From Oscillospiraceae bacterium (GTDB taxonomy: Bacteria > Bacillota > Clostridia > Oscillospirales > Acutalibacteraceae), in contig SVPA01000014.1 of assembly GCA_015066085.1 (NCBI GenBank), positions 1 to 36,387 on the forward strand: a DNA stretch of 36,387 nt, in the 5' to 3' direction. Shown in pieces: positions 1 through 8,419 of the stretch. How positions within the stretch are numbered: position 1 is the first letter of the stretch; each line of letters starts with the position of its first letter. Both the position numbers and the translations under genes were made by a program. Under the pieces are notes generated by a model. It was not told the DNA's origin, ran no database searches, and saw nothing but the letters and a program-made list of their open reading frames with translations.

Positions 1-394
1 CAAAGTAGTTGTGTTTAGTGATGGGAATAGTAATTCCCATAATATCAACTTCTTGGAAACTATCTCTTCCGATAAGGTCGGTAGAAACGTTTCCTGTGAT
101 TGCAACAACAGGCACACTGTCAAGTTGGGCGGTAGCAATTCCTGTTACAAGGTTAGTAGCACCGGGGCCTGAAGTAGCAATTACAACGCCAACCTCCCCT
201 GTTGCTCTTGCATATCCGTCGGCAGCGTGGGCAGCGCCCTGCTCATGTGCAGTTATGATATGCTCTATTCTATCGGAATTATTGTAAAGTTCGTCATAGA
301 TATTAAGGACGGCTCCGCCCGGATATCCAAAAGCGGTTTTACAGCCCTGCTCTATGAGAGTTTCAATAATTATCTGAGCACCTGTTAATTTCAT
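1..394 (-). CDS. ilvB: Acetolactate synthase large subunit, N-terminal part (cut by window start)
   Basis: This gene encodes the catalytic subunit of the ThDP enzyme that makes acetolactate or acetohydroxybutyrate in valine, leucine and isoleucine synthesis. Reading the minus strand from the ATG at 394 gives 131 residues before the window edge. They carry the family N-terminus: [13 protein letters not shown], the FGYPGGAVL motif near residues 22-30, and [18 protein letters not shown] with the Glu (about residue 51) that activates the thiamine ring. [13 protein letters not shown] follows. The ribosome site AAGGAG lies 6 nt before the ATG. The rest of the gene, and any ilvN partner, are outside the window. 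An attenuator-like leader upstream supports a branched-chain amino acid role over other ThDP enzymes. Confidence 0.95.
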   Translation of the reverse strand, partial: MKLTGAQIIIETLIEQGCKTAFGYPGGAVLNIYDELYNNSDRIEHIITAHEQGAAHAADGYARATGEVGVVIATSGPGATNLVTGIATAQLDSVPVVAITGNVSTDLIGRDSFQEVDIMGITIPITKHNYF

Positions 395-433
395 AGTGTT
401 CTCCTTTGCTTTAGCGATTTAAAGAAATAAAAC

Positions 434-459
434 AGGTCTATGGTGCACACCATAGACCT
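434..459 (-). terminator. Attenuator terminator hairpin of the ilv leader
   Basis: A perfect 12-bp inverted repeat (AGGTCTATGGTG / CACCATAGACCT, 2-nt centre) lies between the leader peptide stop and ilvB. On the minus strand it is followed by GTTTTATTTCTTT, a broken U-rich tail. Its place after an Ile/Val/Leu-rich leader ORF fits a transcription attenuator. Confidence 0.8.
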
Positions 460-495
460 ATAAAATACGATTATAAAAACATTTGCGTTATAATC

Positions 496-597
496 CTATT
501 TTAGTCTTGAGGCACAACCGAACCGACCGTTATTCACCACTAGGACGAGGGTAATAACAGTTAGTAGGACTATGCTAACAATACCAAAATCGAACAT
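496..597 (-). CDS. ilv operon leader peptide (33 aa)
   Basis: This is a short ORF on the minus strand, from ATG at 597 to TAG at 496, preceded by AGGAG about 9 nt upstream. Its 33 residues begin MFDFGIVSIVLLTV and continue ITLVLVVNNGRF. Residues 6-21 are almost entirely Ile, Val, Leu and Thr, and include the codons ATA and CTA. Such a peptide in front of ilvB is the classic sensor of charged branched-chain tRNAs: ribosome stalling on the I/V/L run would change folding of the downstream RNA. The peptide itself probably has no other role. It could in principle be a small membrane peptide, but the promoter, ribosome site, hydrophobic codon run, terminator and ilvB order favours attenuation. Confidence 0.8.
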   Translation of the reverse strand: MFDFGIVSIVLLTVITLVLVVNNGRFGCASRLK

Positions 598-626
598 AAC
601 GATCGCTCCTTTAGAACTTACGATAT

Positions 627-655
627 AGTTTAACACACTAAAGAGCATTTGTCAA
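627..655 (-). promoter_or_regulatory. Promoter of the ilv leader
   Basis: On the minus strand TTGACA (650-655) is followed after 17 nt by TAAACT (627-632). Transcription would start about 20 nt before the leader peptide ATG. Confidence 0.7.
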
Positions 656-685
656 TAGGTTTTAAGCGGATTTTTTAACTTTTTA

Positions 686-1765
686 TCACCAGATTTTACC
701 TATAAATTTGCTTTCGAGTTTTAAAAGTCGTTCCTTGACTTTTAAAAGTTTAAACAGACGGTCCCTCAAAAAATCTATAAGTACACAAATTACAAATATG
801 CAAATGACTGTACTGAGAACTATGGCAATAGTGATTAAAGGATTATATGCTGCAACTCTTTCGAAAACTCCTTGAATTAGATGTTTCCTTATATTAGGAT
901 TATCGTGTATAAGATATACTCCAAAGGTAAGCGGAGCCACTGTGGCAATAACTTTACTTAAAATCTTCCCTGTTTTAAGTTTAGAGAAGAAAAAAAGCAA
1001 CATTAAAGCCGAAAGTAAAACGGTTGGCGATGTATAGGAAACCAGAACCGATTTCACTGAATTATTTTTCAAAAGTTCCACAACAAGTTTCTCTGTCCAT
1101 GTAACAGCGCAACACACAAAATAACCGATTAAGAAAATATATGATTTGGTGTTTCTAAAAAGATTTGTCTTCTTAATTATTCCGCCGAGTATATAAAGCA
1201 AGGTAAGCCACAAAAAACTATAACCACGCTGGGTATAAAAAACATCTTGTTTACTAAAACACGGCAACAGAGAAAAGACGGCAAAAATCGTAATTCCAAA
1301 TATTTTCAACTGTTTGACATCAAAAGTATTTAAAGCTTTATTTATTAGCGGTATGCAAAAAAACAGACCGAAATATGCGGTAAAATACCAATAAACGCAA
1401 TTTTTTACCGGAAAAAGACCCTTAAAGACAATGTTTATATACTCACCGGGTACAAACAAGGCAATTAAAACTGAAATTAAAACCGCATAAAAGAATACTT
1501 GTAACCATAAAACAACAATCTTAGAATACTTATATTTTGACTCTACGCCGACATATCCCGAAATTAGTGCATAGCAGTTAACGGCACAGTAACACATAAT
1601 TTCTAAAAACCAAATTATTTCATAATTTATACTAAGTGGTGACAATGCATTTAAAAGACCGCCGTGTCCCAAAATATGAAACACAATAATCATAAGCATT
1701 GAAACTATTCGTAAAAGGTCTAACCCGTAATTTCTGGAACTGTTTTTTAAAATACTTTTTTCCAT
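686..1765 (-). CDS. Acyltransferase 3 family membrane protein (sugar O-acyltransferase-like)
   Basis: This is a 359-residue polytopic membrane protein. The N-terminus NYGLDLLRIVSMLMIIVFHI (residues 12-31) is the hallmark of the acyltransferase-3 family (OafA/WecH type), with the conserved His in the first membrane helix. About ten hydrophobic segments follow, and the basic C-terminal tail is cytoplasmic. Family members transfer acetyl or succinyl groups to surface sugars. It is the last gene of the surface polymer operon, 49 nt after the fusion gene, so O-acylation of that polymer is the likely job. The exact acyl group and acceptor cannot be read from sequence. No terminator is evident after it, and the ilv promoter begins about 30 nt downstream, so readthrough into the ilv leader is possible. 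Confidence 0.85.
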   Translation of the reverse strand: MEKSILKNSSRNYGLDLLRIVSMLMIIVFHILGHGGLLNALSPLSINYEIIWFLEIMCYCAVNCYALISGYVGVESKYKYSKIVVLWLQVFFYAVLISVLIALFVPGEYINIVFKGLFPVKNCVYWYFTAYFGLFFCIPLINKALNTFDVKQLKIFGITIFAVFSLLPCFSKQDVFYTQRGYSFLWLTLLYILGGIIKKTNLFRNTKSYIFLIGYFVCCAVTWTEKLVVELLKNNSVKSVLVSYTSPTVLLSALMLLFFFSKLKTGKILSKVIATVAPLTFGVYLIHDNPNIRKHLIQGVFERVAAYNPLITIAIVLSTVICIFVICVLIDFLRDRLFKLLKVKERLLKLESKFIGKIW

Positions 1766-1814
1766 TTTGCCCTCTCAATAATTTTGCAAGGGACAAAAAG
1801 CCCCTTGCAAATAA

Positions 1815-4493
1815 TTATTTCTTATTAAGAGTTATAACTTTTTCGTACACTCTTTTACAATTGTTTGTGTCATTGAAAGCAAAGAAATTATCAATACGCT
1901 GACGATATTTGTCTTTTAACTGACAGCCGTTTTCAATATACTCTACGAGTCGGTCGATAGTTGCTTCAAGGGTGTATTCAACCTCACCAAATCCGTCGCG
2001 TTCATCATCAAAATAACCTTTTTCACAGACATGGCTTCCGTCGAAAAACTTTTCTTCGTCAAAATGAGTGTAAACCAAAGGCTTTCTAAGATAGGCAAAG
2101 TCAAAGGCAGCAGAAGAATAGTCGGTTAGAATAAGAGAACTTCTGTTATATATTGTTGTATAACTTGTGTCCTTTTTGATAAAGTTTACAAACTCGTTTT
2201 TGTCAAAAAGGTCGATATGAGGTTGAAGATTTGGATGAGGAAAGAAATCAATTGAATAACCGTGCTTTTTTGCCGCATTTATAAGTTTTTCACTGTTTAA
2301 AAGGTTGTTATAAAACTTATAAAAGTCGCTTTCGGTAAAGCCGGGCAAGAGCATCCAGACATCAGTATCTTTATTCCACTTGCTACACAAGAATTTACGC
2401 CAAGTCGGCATAATAACAATTCTTTTTTCGCTTTTATCTTCAAGTTTATCAAAACGGGGAAATCCTGTCAGCCATACTTTATCTTCAGTATAATGATATT
2501 TTCCGTTGATGATTGATTCGTGTTCAGGTTTTGCGGCACATACAAAGCCCGAAAAATTCTTACTATATTTGTTAAGCCAATCCGAAACATCATTTTTAGT
2601 TATTCCGTGCTGTAAAAATATCTTCTTTTTCTCGCAAAGTATATCCTTGTATGCGATAAAATAACTTGCGAAAGGATTAAAAATTTCGTTTTCAGCGTGA
2701 CTTGATAAAATAAAATCGGAAAGAAGAATTTTAAGTTTATGCTGATGGGTGTCCCTTGTTAAAAGTTTTCCTGTTTTCTCAATGCGTTTATAGTCAGGAC
2801 ACTGCTTGGACAAAACATACCAAGCATCAATTTCAGGATGTTCTCTCAGCAAATATTCAAATAAAGCCTCACCGTTATCGCCCGTTTGTGTCGCACGGTC
2901 CGAAATAACCCAGACCGGTTTTCGTTTAACTGCATTACAGAGGAAATAGAAGACTCTGTACAGCGCAGATTTACGAAATTTTTTAGATAATAAGAGTTGG
3001 CACAAGAAAGCAACCTCAGCGAAAAGGTGTCCAATAAATCCACAACGCTTTACTTTTATTTGACCCGACTTTTTGTGTCCGTAAATTTTCCAACCGCATT
3101 TGTACATATAACTCTTACTCATACGATGGTCAAAGCGGACATAATTTCTACACGCATATCTTTGCAAAATAACAGATTTGCCGTTTAAGTTTACCGCAAT
3201 CTGAATGTTATACTTTTTCTTGCGTTTATCTAAAGGTATAACTGTTTTAAAAGCATAGTTTTTCTGTAACTCGTGTTCAAGACTGATTTCTATAGCATTC
3301 TTAGTTGACTTTTCAAAAGCCACCGGTTCGCCGTTGACTAAAACCGAAATTGAAAAATCCCCATCAATTAAAGCAGGAAGCACAGTATATCCGTCTACAA
3401 CAAGATTACTGTCATCAATTTCTATGAAATCGTAATACACCTTAGTTTTCGATAGGCAAAACTGAGCATCGGAAGAATATTGGAAAATAATATCATCTTC
3501 TGTTTCCACAACATCAGGAATTCTTCCGTGTTTAAGATAAAGAGCGAAAAGTTTAATATCGCGATGAATATAGTGTTGTTGTTCAATAACATCATCATCT
3601 ATATATTTAAGCACTTCACACACTAAATTAAAATATTCTTTCTCTTCATCCCTTGTGAGTACGCCTGTAGAAAGTTCTTTTCTTTTAAACCTCCATTGTA
3701 GTTCGTACATTACTACCATCTGGAGATATTTAGGAATTTCACCTAAACGTTCAAGCGCCATATTGATAAGTCCAAGATGATAGTGCTTTACTGTGGGGGT
3801 ATACCACTTGGGATTAGCGGCCGCACCCTGAATTAACGAGTTCTCTCCTGCCGTTCTTATGCGATAATCGTATTGAGTGGAAGACACAAGACCTATAGTT
3901 TGTTTATCCATTATTACAGTTTGGCTGAAAAGACCGTCTTCTGCAAAGGATATTCTGGTATCAAAACGCAAATTCTCAACGCATTCTTTCTTAAAGAATC
4001 CGCTTGCAACATGCATATGAGGGCAGTCCCAGATTTCTTTTAGGTTAATAACCTTATTCCTTTTGGGGAACTTATAGTTTAAATAATGGTCTCCCGTTTT
4101 GCCGTCGAAATAGATAATTTTAATTGCCGTAACATCCGTTTCGTCATAATGAGCCTCAAAAAACTTCCAAACTTCGCTAAGACAATTTGAAGGAATATGG
4201 TCATCGGGGTCCATAAAATTGACATATTTACCTTCAACAAGTTCAAGACCCGCATTTCTGGCAGAAGACAATCCGCCGTTTGGCTTATGAACAACAAAAA
4301 TATTATTAGGATACATTGCGGCATATTTATCGCAAATTGCACCGCTGTTGTCCTTTGCTCCGTCATCAACCAAAATAAGCTGAATGTTTTTTATTCCGAT
4401 ATCCTGCTTTATTACGCTTTGAACAGCAAAATCAATAAACTCTTGAACGTTGTATGTCGGCATTACAATAGAAAATTTGTATTTATAATTCAT
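1815..4493 (-). CDS. Bifunctional GT2 glycosyltransferase / CDP-glycerol glycerophosphotransferase-like protein
   Basis: This is an 892-residue fusion. Residues 1 to about 230 are a family 2 glycosyltransferase: FSIVMPTYNV (7-16), LVDDGAKDNS (41-50), NGGLSSARNAG (72-82) and the metal-binding DPDD (95-98). A middle region of roughly 300 residues, with a beta-rich look, is unassigned. The last ~360 residues match the TagB/TagF family: ISDRATQTGDNGEALFEYLL, FLQHGITKNDVS, GFPRFDKL and DYSSAAFDFAYLRKPLVYTHFD. TagF-type domains transfer glycerol-phosphate, or related polyol-phosphates, from CDP-activated donors to build wall teichoic acids. The fusion probably adds a sugar and a phospho-polyol alternately to a lipid-linked chain at the inner membrane face; this is inference. 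The gene lies 14 nt after the Stealth gene in one operon. No signal peptide is seen. Confidence 0.88.
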   Translation of the reverse strand: MNYKYKFSIVMPTYNVQEFIDFAVQSVIKQDIGIKNIQLILVDDGAKDNSGAICDKYAAMYPNNIFVVHKPNGGLSSARNAGLELVEGKYVNFMDPDDHIPSNCLSEVWKFFEAHYDETDVTAIKIIYFDGKTGDHYLNYKFPKRNKVINLKEIWDCPHMHVASGFFKKECVENLRFDTRISFAEDGLFSQTVIMDKQTIGLVSSTQYDYRIRTAGENSLIQGAAANPKWYTPTVKHYHLGLINMALERLGEIPKYLQMVVMYELQWRFKRKELSTGVLTRDEEKEYFNLVCEVLKYIDDDVIEQQHYIHRDIKLFALYLKHGRIPDVVETEDDIIFQYSSDAQFCLSKTKVYYDFIEIDDSNLVVDGYTVLPALIDGDFSISVLVNGEPVAFEKSTKNAIEISLEHELQKNYAFKTVIPLDKRKKKYNIQIAVNLNGKSVILQRYACRNYVRFDHRMSKSYMYKCGWKIYGHKKSGQIKVKRCGFIGHLFAEVAFLCQLLLSKKFRKSALYRVFYFLCNAVKRKPVWVISDRATQTGDNGEALFEYLLREHPEIDAWYVLSKQCPDYKRIEKTGKLLTRDTHQHKLKILLSDFILSSHAENEIFNPFASYFIAYKDILCEKKKIFLQHGITKNDVSDWLNKYSKNFSGFVCAAKPEHESIINGKYHYTEDKVWLTGFPRFDKLEDKSEKRIVIMPTWRKFLCSKWNKDTDVWMLLPGFTESDFYKFYNNLLNSEKLINAAKKHGYSIDFFPHPNLQPHIDLFDKNEFVNFIKKDTSYTTIYNRSSLILTDYSSAAFDFAYLRKPLVYTHFDEEKFFDGSHVCEKGYFDDERDGFGEVEYTLEATIDRLVEYIENGCQLKDKYRQRIDNFFAFNDTNNCKRVYEKVITLNKK

Positions 4494-4507
4494 GATGACC
4501 TCGCTAA

Positions 4508-5518
4508 TTAAATCTCAAATTTTGACTTTTCGGGAAGGAGTTTTTGGAAGGCCTCTTTTACCCGAATTTTTTTGTCTTCAAAATTGATTGTTTTTGATGT
4601 ATCGTTGATGCAGAGCATTTTGCATTTGCCTAAGGGAATTGTCTTAAGCAAATTTTCAAAGTTAGTTTCTTTTATGTGATAACATTCGGCGAATTTCCAA
4701 CTTCTGACCGAAACTTCGCCCTTTGCCATCTGCCAGAACTTGACAACCCACTGATTAACATCTCCGCTTTTACGGAATTTATGGGAACAGGTTTTATCTA
4801 GTATTTCCGGTTCTGCCTGCCAAACCTCATTAAAGTTGTACTTTAAGAAACTGTTTGCGGCGTGTTGATAATAAAAACCCGGAAACCACTTCCAAGGAAT
4901 CAAAAGCCCTGTTCTTACAACATTTCTAAATCCGTTTTTAAGGTTAAACCATATTTCAGGATTTTTCTTAATACAAGAAATTTTATCAAAATGGGCGTTA
5001 ACAACCGTTACATCTGCCCCATTATAATGCCCCGCACTATCTTTTCCAAAGAAAATACAGTCCTGTGCTACAGTGTCACAGGGTTTTCCATTTTTAAAGA
5101 AGTCTTCAGGTTTAACAGGGGCGGTCAGAAAAGTATCGTCATTAAAATAGACAAACTGCTCGGCAAGGCCCTCTATTCTGTGAAGATTAAGTTCAATAGT
5201 ATGAGAACTGAATGTTGGAAGATATTCTTCCGGAATAAAATCCTTATGGTTTACAACATTGAGTTTTGGGTTGCTTGTATCAAGCCAAGAAGGCAGATGT
5301 CCCCAGGTTACAAAATGAATTTTATTTACCCAAGGGGCAAATTTTTCGACGGCACGAAACCAATACTGAAGGTTATCCCAATCACGAAAACGGACTTCAC
5401 TGTTTGCAAGGGTTACTACCCTTTCGTCATATTTTGCCTTTTCTTTTTGCCACTCGGGGTCATTTCCGTCAACCCATATCATAACAAAATCAATCGGTTT
5501 AGATGCATCAAAACTCAT
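4508..5518 (-). CDS. Stealth family sugar-phosphate transferase
   Basis: This 336-residue protein has conserved regions of the Stealth family. CR1 is DFVMIWVDGNDPEW (residues 10-23). CR2 runs from RFRDWDNLQYWFRAVEKFAPW through KIHFVTWGHLPSWL, HKDFIPEEYLPTFSSHTIE and FVYFNDDTFL (122-131, NDD at 126-128). Weaker CR3/CR4-like parts follow, including the His-rich YYQHAANSFLKYNF. Stealth proteins transfer hexose-1-phosphate (e.g. GlcNAc-1-P) from UDP-sugars, making phosphodiester-linked capsule or wall polymers. Only 1 nt separates it from the upstream TagF-like gene, so the two are translationally linked. Together with TagF-like proteins it points to a polymer with phosphodiester bonds. The donor sugar is unknown. 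Confidence 0.9.
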   Translation of the reverse strand: MSFDASKPIDFVMIWVDGNDPEWQKEKAKYDERVVTLANSEVRFRDWDNLQYWFRAVEKFAPWVNKIHFVTWGHLPSWLDTSNPKLNVVNHKDFIPEEYLPTFSSHTIELNLHRIEGLAEQFVYFNDDTFLTAPVKPEDFFKNGKPCDTVAQDCIFFGKDSAGHYNGADVTVVNAHFDKISCIKKNPEIWFNLKNGFRNVVRTGLLIPWKWFPGFYYQHAANSFLKYNFNEVWQAEPEILDKTCSHKFRKSGDVNQWVVKFWQMAKGEVSVRSWKFAECYHIKETNFENLLKTIPLGKCKMLCINDTSKTINFEDKKIRVKEAFQKLLPEKSKFEI

Positions 5519-5519
5519 A

Positions 5520-6722
5520 TCAGTTCCATCTTTCTTTTATTGCCTTAAAGTTTCTTTCGCAGTTGTTAGTATCGCAAAGGTCGAAAAACTCGTTATCCCT
5601 TTTTATATACTCACTTTCAGTTTCAAAGCCCTGTTTTGCGATTTTCTCAATATACTTAACAAGGTCTTCGGACTCTTTAAATACGGGTCCGAAGCCGTCT
5701 GTTTCATAATCAAAATAAGCCTTATGATAATGCTCTTTTGAAAAACGCTCATAATCAAACTGAAAATAGCAAAGAGGTTTTTTCATATAAGCAAAATCGG
5801 TTTGAATGCTTGAATAGTCGGTAACAAGAAAAGCCGAAGATTTAAGCAGTTCGTCAACCTTATATTCGGGATATTTGCAAATTATAAGGTTTTTATTGTC
5901 GCTTTTAAAGCAATCGGCAAAACGCTGGGCTTCACGGTGAAGATAAAACATCACGGTAAAGCCATGTTTTTCGCAAAGTTCAGCAAGAGCGTCGCTGTTT
6001 ATTAACTCGCTATACCGCTTATAATATTCGGTTGAAGTAAACTCTTTAACATTCTTCTTTATATTTTTGGTTAAGGTTGAATTTCCAAGCCACTCACGCC
6101 AGGTCGGCATAATAAGTATTTGTTTTTTGTTGACGGTTATCCCGTGAAGTTCATCAAAACGGGGCAGACCCAAAAGTTGAACATAACCCTGAGGATATCC
6201 GTAATTGTCCCTTACATACTCATACTCTCTTGTAGTAGAGGTTGTAAAAAGACTCATTTTGGTATTCTTATAATATAGAAATTCTATATCAGTCAAAATT
6301 ATTCCGTGTTGTAAAAAGACGCGGTTGTTTTTAACAAGTCCATAAACCTCTAAAAGATTACAGACCGCATAGTTAGGTTTACCGCCCTTTTGAGAACTGA
6401 TATTAACCCTTGCGGTCAGATAAAGCACCCAATGCTTAAAACTGCCGTACTCGACGGTTTCACCAAAAACAGCCACCTTCTCATAGTCGGGGCTGTTTTT
6501 ACACACCGCAAAAACGCAGTCTTGCTCGGGGTGGTTCTCTTTAACATATTTGAAAAAAACATATCCGTTATCTGCGGCCTCGTTTCCGTTATCGCAAACA
6601 AGCCAAAGGTCTTTTCTTTTACGCCTTTTAATAAGGGCTATAGGCAGGGCGAAAAGGAAGAGAAATATATGACCTATATCACGGAATTTTACATACTTAA
6701 ATTTACTGAAAAAAGATTTCAT
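5520..6722 (-). CDS. CDP-glycerol glycerophosphotransferase family protein (TagB/TagF-like)
   Basis: This 400-residue protein shows TagB/TagF motifs in order: LVCDNGNEAADNGYVFFKYV near residue 45, VFLQHGIILTDIEFLYY, LGLPRFDEL, ILIMPTWREWL and TDYSSIQTDFAYMKKPLCYF. The family uses CDP-glycerol or CDP-ribitol to prime or extend teichoic acid on an undecaprenyl carrier at the cytoplasmic membrane face. A short hydrophobic N-terminal stretch (about residues 13-30, IGHIFLFLFALPIALI) may anchor it to the membrane, as in TagB. It starts 2 nt after the ABC ATPase stop and ends 1 nt before the Stealth start. No CDP-glycerol synthase (tagD) lies in the window, so the donor must be made elsewhere or be different. 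Confidence 0.88.
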   Translation of the reverse strand: MKSFFSKFKYVKFRDIGHIFLFLFALPIALIKRRKRKDLWLVCDNGNEAADNGYVFFKYVKENHPEQDCVFAVCKNSPDYEKVAVFGETVEYGSFKHWVLYLTARVNISSQKGGKPNYAVCNLLEVYGLVKNNRVFLQHGIILTDIEFLYYKNTKMSLFTTSTTREYEYVRDNYGYPQGYVQLLGLPRFDELHGITVNKKQILIMPTWREWLGNSTLTKNIKKNVKEFTSTEYYKRYSELINSDALAELCEKHGFTVMFYLHREAQRFADCFKSDNKNLIICKYPEYKVDELLKSSAFLVTDYSSIQTDFAYMKKPLCYFQFDYERFSKEHYHKAYFDYETDGFGPVFKESEDLVKYIEKIAKQGFETESEYIKRDNEFFDLCDTNNCERNFKAIKERWN

Positions 6723-6724
6723 AG

Positions 6725-7456
6725 TTATGACATAAACTCAATATATTTAGGCAGAACTTCTTCGGTAGTGCCCATCATTTTCATCTCACCGTCGTGTATC
6801 CAAAGGATATTATCACACAGACTTTTAAGGGTTTCGGTGTTGTGAGAAACGATTATAACCGTTCTGTCACGGTCGTCGATAAGACTTTTCATTTTATCGT
6901 AACTCTTTTTTCTGAACTTAGCGTCACCAACACTTAAAACCTCGTCAATAAGCATAATCTCGGTTTCAAGAATTGCGGTTATAGAGAACGCAAGTTTAGA
7001 ATACATACCGCTTGAATAGGTTTTAACGGGACGGTCAATAAACTTACCGAGTTCTGAAAACTCAATTATTTCATCTAACTTTTGGTCAATTTGCTGTTTT
7101 GTAAAGCCGAGAAGCATTCCCGAAAGATAGACATTTTCGCGGCCCGTTAACGGGGCTTTAAAGCCAACGCCGATTGAAAGCAAGGAAACATTGTGCCCGT
7201 GAAGGTCGATAGTTCCCTCATCGGGACAGAAAATTCCCGCAATTGCACGAAGAAGGGTTGATTTACCGCTTCCGTTTTTACCGACAATTCCAAGAATTTG
7301 TCCTTTTTCAACCTCAAAAGAAACGCCTTTTACGGCCTCAAAATATTCCGCCTTGTTCATTTTTTTAAGGGAGAACATTGACTTTATAAGGGAAACTTTT
7401 TTAAGAAAGCGATAGCGGATTTTTACATCTTTTACCGAAATTACCGATTCAGCCAT
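6725..7456 (-). CDS. Polysaccharide/teichoic acid export ABC transporter ATP-binding protein (TagH/RfbE-like)
   Basis: This 243-residue ATPase has Walker A GKNGSGKST (59-67), signature YSSGMYSKLAFSI, Walker B IMLIDEVLSVGDAKF and the switch His in VIIVSHNTETL. The N-terminal extension before the first strand and the signature form are typical of O-antigen and teichoic acid exporters (RfbB, TagH). It lacks the long C-terminal domain found in TagH of Bacillus and in Wzt, so it is the short, single-domain form. It pairs with the permease 11 nt upstream to flip the lipid-linked polymer across the membrane. The next gene follows after 2 nt. Confidence 0.92.
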   Translation of the reverse strand: MAESVISVKDVKIRYRFLKKVSLIKSMFSLKKMNKAEYFEAVKGVSFEVEKGQILGIVGKNGSGKSTLLRAIAGIFCPDEGTIDLHGHNVSLLSIGVGFKAPLTGRENVYLSGMLLGFTKQQIDQKLDEIIEFSELGKFIDRPVKTYSSGMYSKLAFSITAILETEIMLIDEVLSVGDAKFRKKSYDKMKSLIDDRDRTVIIVSHNTETLKSLCDNILWIHDGEMKMMGTTEEVLPKYIEFMS

Positions 7457-7467
7457 TTTAATTCTCC

Positions 7468-8352
7468 TTAAATAATTTTAACGTAACTGTTTTCAAACTT
7501 ATAGATTACTCTTATTCCGATAACTGAAATAATAGCGGCAAGAACAAACCAAACTGCATAAGCGACAAAATGGAAGCCGCTGCCATTGCCGAGCACTGCA
7601 TATCGCATATCACTCATAATAAGGGCAAGGGGGTTAACATTGGTTAGCAGTTCCCCTACAAATCGCCAAAACTCGTTATAACTTTCAAATATAGTCAGTT
7701 TCTCAAAGAAAGGAACTGCCATATCTACCCTTTGGAGTCGGTTTTCAAGCGAATAGAAAACGCCTGAAACATAGAACCCGAGTTGAAGTACAACGGTTAT
7801 GATATTAGTAAGGTCCTCTACGAATACACCGAAGTGCGACATAAACAGACTAGCCGCAAAGGTTACAAGGAAAAGAAGCGCTATGAGCGGAATAACCCAC
7901 AAAATTTCAAAACCGATAACGACCGGCTCGCCTATTCCCCAAATTGCATTAAGAATTGCTTCACCGATAAGGAAAACAGCGGTAAGACCGAAAGAAACGA
8001 ACATTTTAAAACCGTAAACGCCGAGTTTCTCAAGAATAAGCATATGCTTTGGAATATAAACCTTTGTTACGATTGCTTTATTGCCAACAATAAGACGGAC
8101 GCTTGATTTTACCGTTTTACTAAAGAATTGCCAACAGTTCATTCCAAGGAAAACGAAAACAGGAAAATGAGGTTCGCCGCTTTGGAAAATAAGAATAGCG
8201 ATAAAAGAATAGACCATCATAAATAATAGCGGGTCTAAAAACCACCAAAGCCAACTAAGGAAAGAACCTGCCACTTCGGACTTAAGTTCGGCATTTGAAG
8301 AATAGACTACAAAATTCCAAAACTTCTTTATATCTTTAAAAAAGCGTTTCAT
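7468..8352 (-). CDS. ABC-2 type polysaccharide export permease (TagG/RfbA-like)
   Basis: This 294-residue membrane protein has about six hydrophobic helices (near residues 30-55, 60-80, 110-135, 150-180, 185-205 and 265-285). The family look is AGSFLSWLWWFLDPLLFMMVYSFI at the start and VNPLALIMSDMRYAVLG late in the chain, as in TagG and Wzm. It is the transmembrane half of the exporter whose ATPase lies next in the operon. It is the first gene of the surface polymer operon and has its own promoter inside the end of queH. The ribosome site is weak (CAGGT about 12 nt before the ATG), so the start is a little uncertain. Confidence 0.9.
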   Translation of the reverse strand: MKRFFKDIKKFWNFVVYSSNAELKSEVAGSFLSWLWWFLDPLLFMMVYSFIAILIFQSGEPHFPVFVFLGMNCWQFFSKTVKSSVRLIVGNKAIVTKVYIPKHMLILEKLGVYGFKMFVSFGLTAVFLIGEAILNAIWGIGEPVVIGFEILWVIPLIALLFLVTFAASLFMSHFGVFVEDLTNIITVVLQLGFYVSGVFYSLENRLQRVDMAVPFFEKLTIFESYNEFWRFVGELLTNVNPLALIMSDMRYAVLGNGSGFHFVAYAVWFVLAAIISVIGIRVIYKFENSYVKII

Positions 8353-8390
8353 GAAACTATTACCTGCTTTCTAAACTATATATTTGGTAT

Positions 8391-8419
8391 ATTATAACAT
8401 TATTTGTCGTTTTTTTCAA
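8391..8419 (-). promoter_or_regulatory. Promoter of the surface polymer operon
   Basis: TTGAAA (8414-8419) and TATAAT (8391-8396) are 17 nt apart on the minus strand. The -35 box lies inside the last codons of queH, so the polymer operon can be transcribed apart from queH. Confidence 0.75.

Noticed and set aside
9-287. Plus-strand reading frame of 92 residues
   Set aside because: It is the antisense of ilvB, whose minus-strand product matches acetolactate synthase throughout.
4862-5548. Plus-strand reading frame of 228 residues
   Set aside because: It lies opposite the Stealth gene, has no ribosome site or known motif, and its amino acid make-up is that of an antisense frame.
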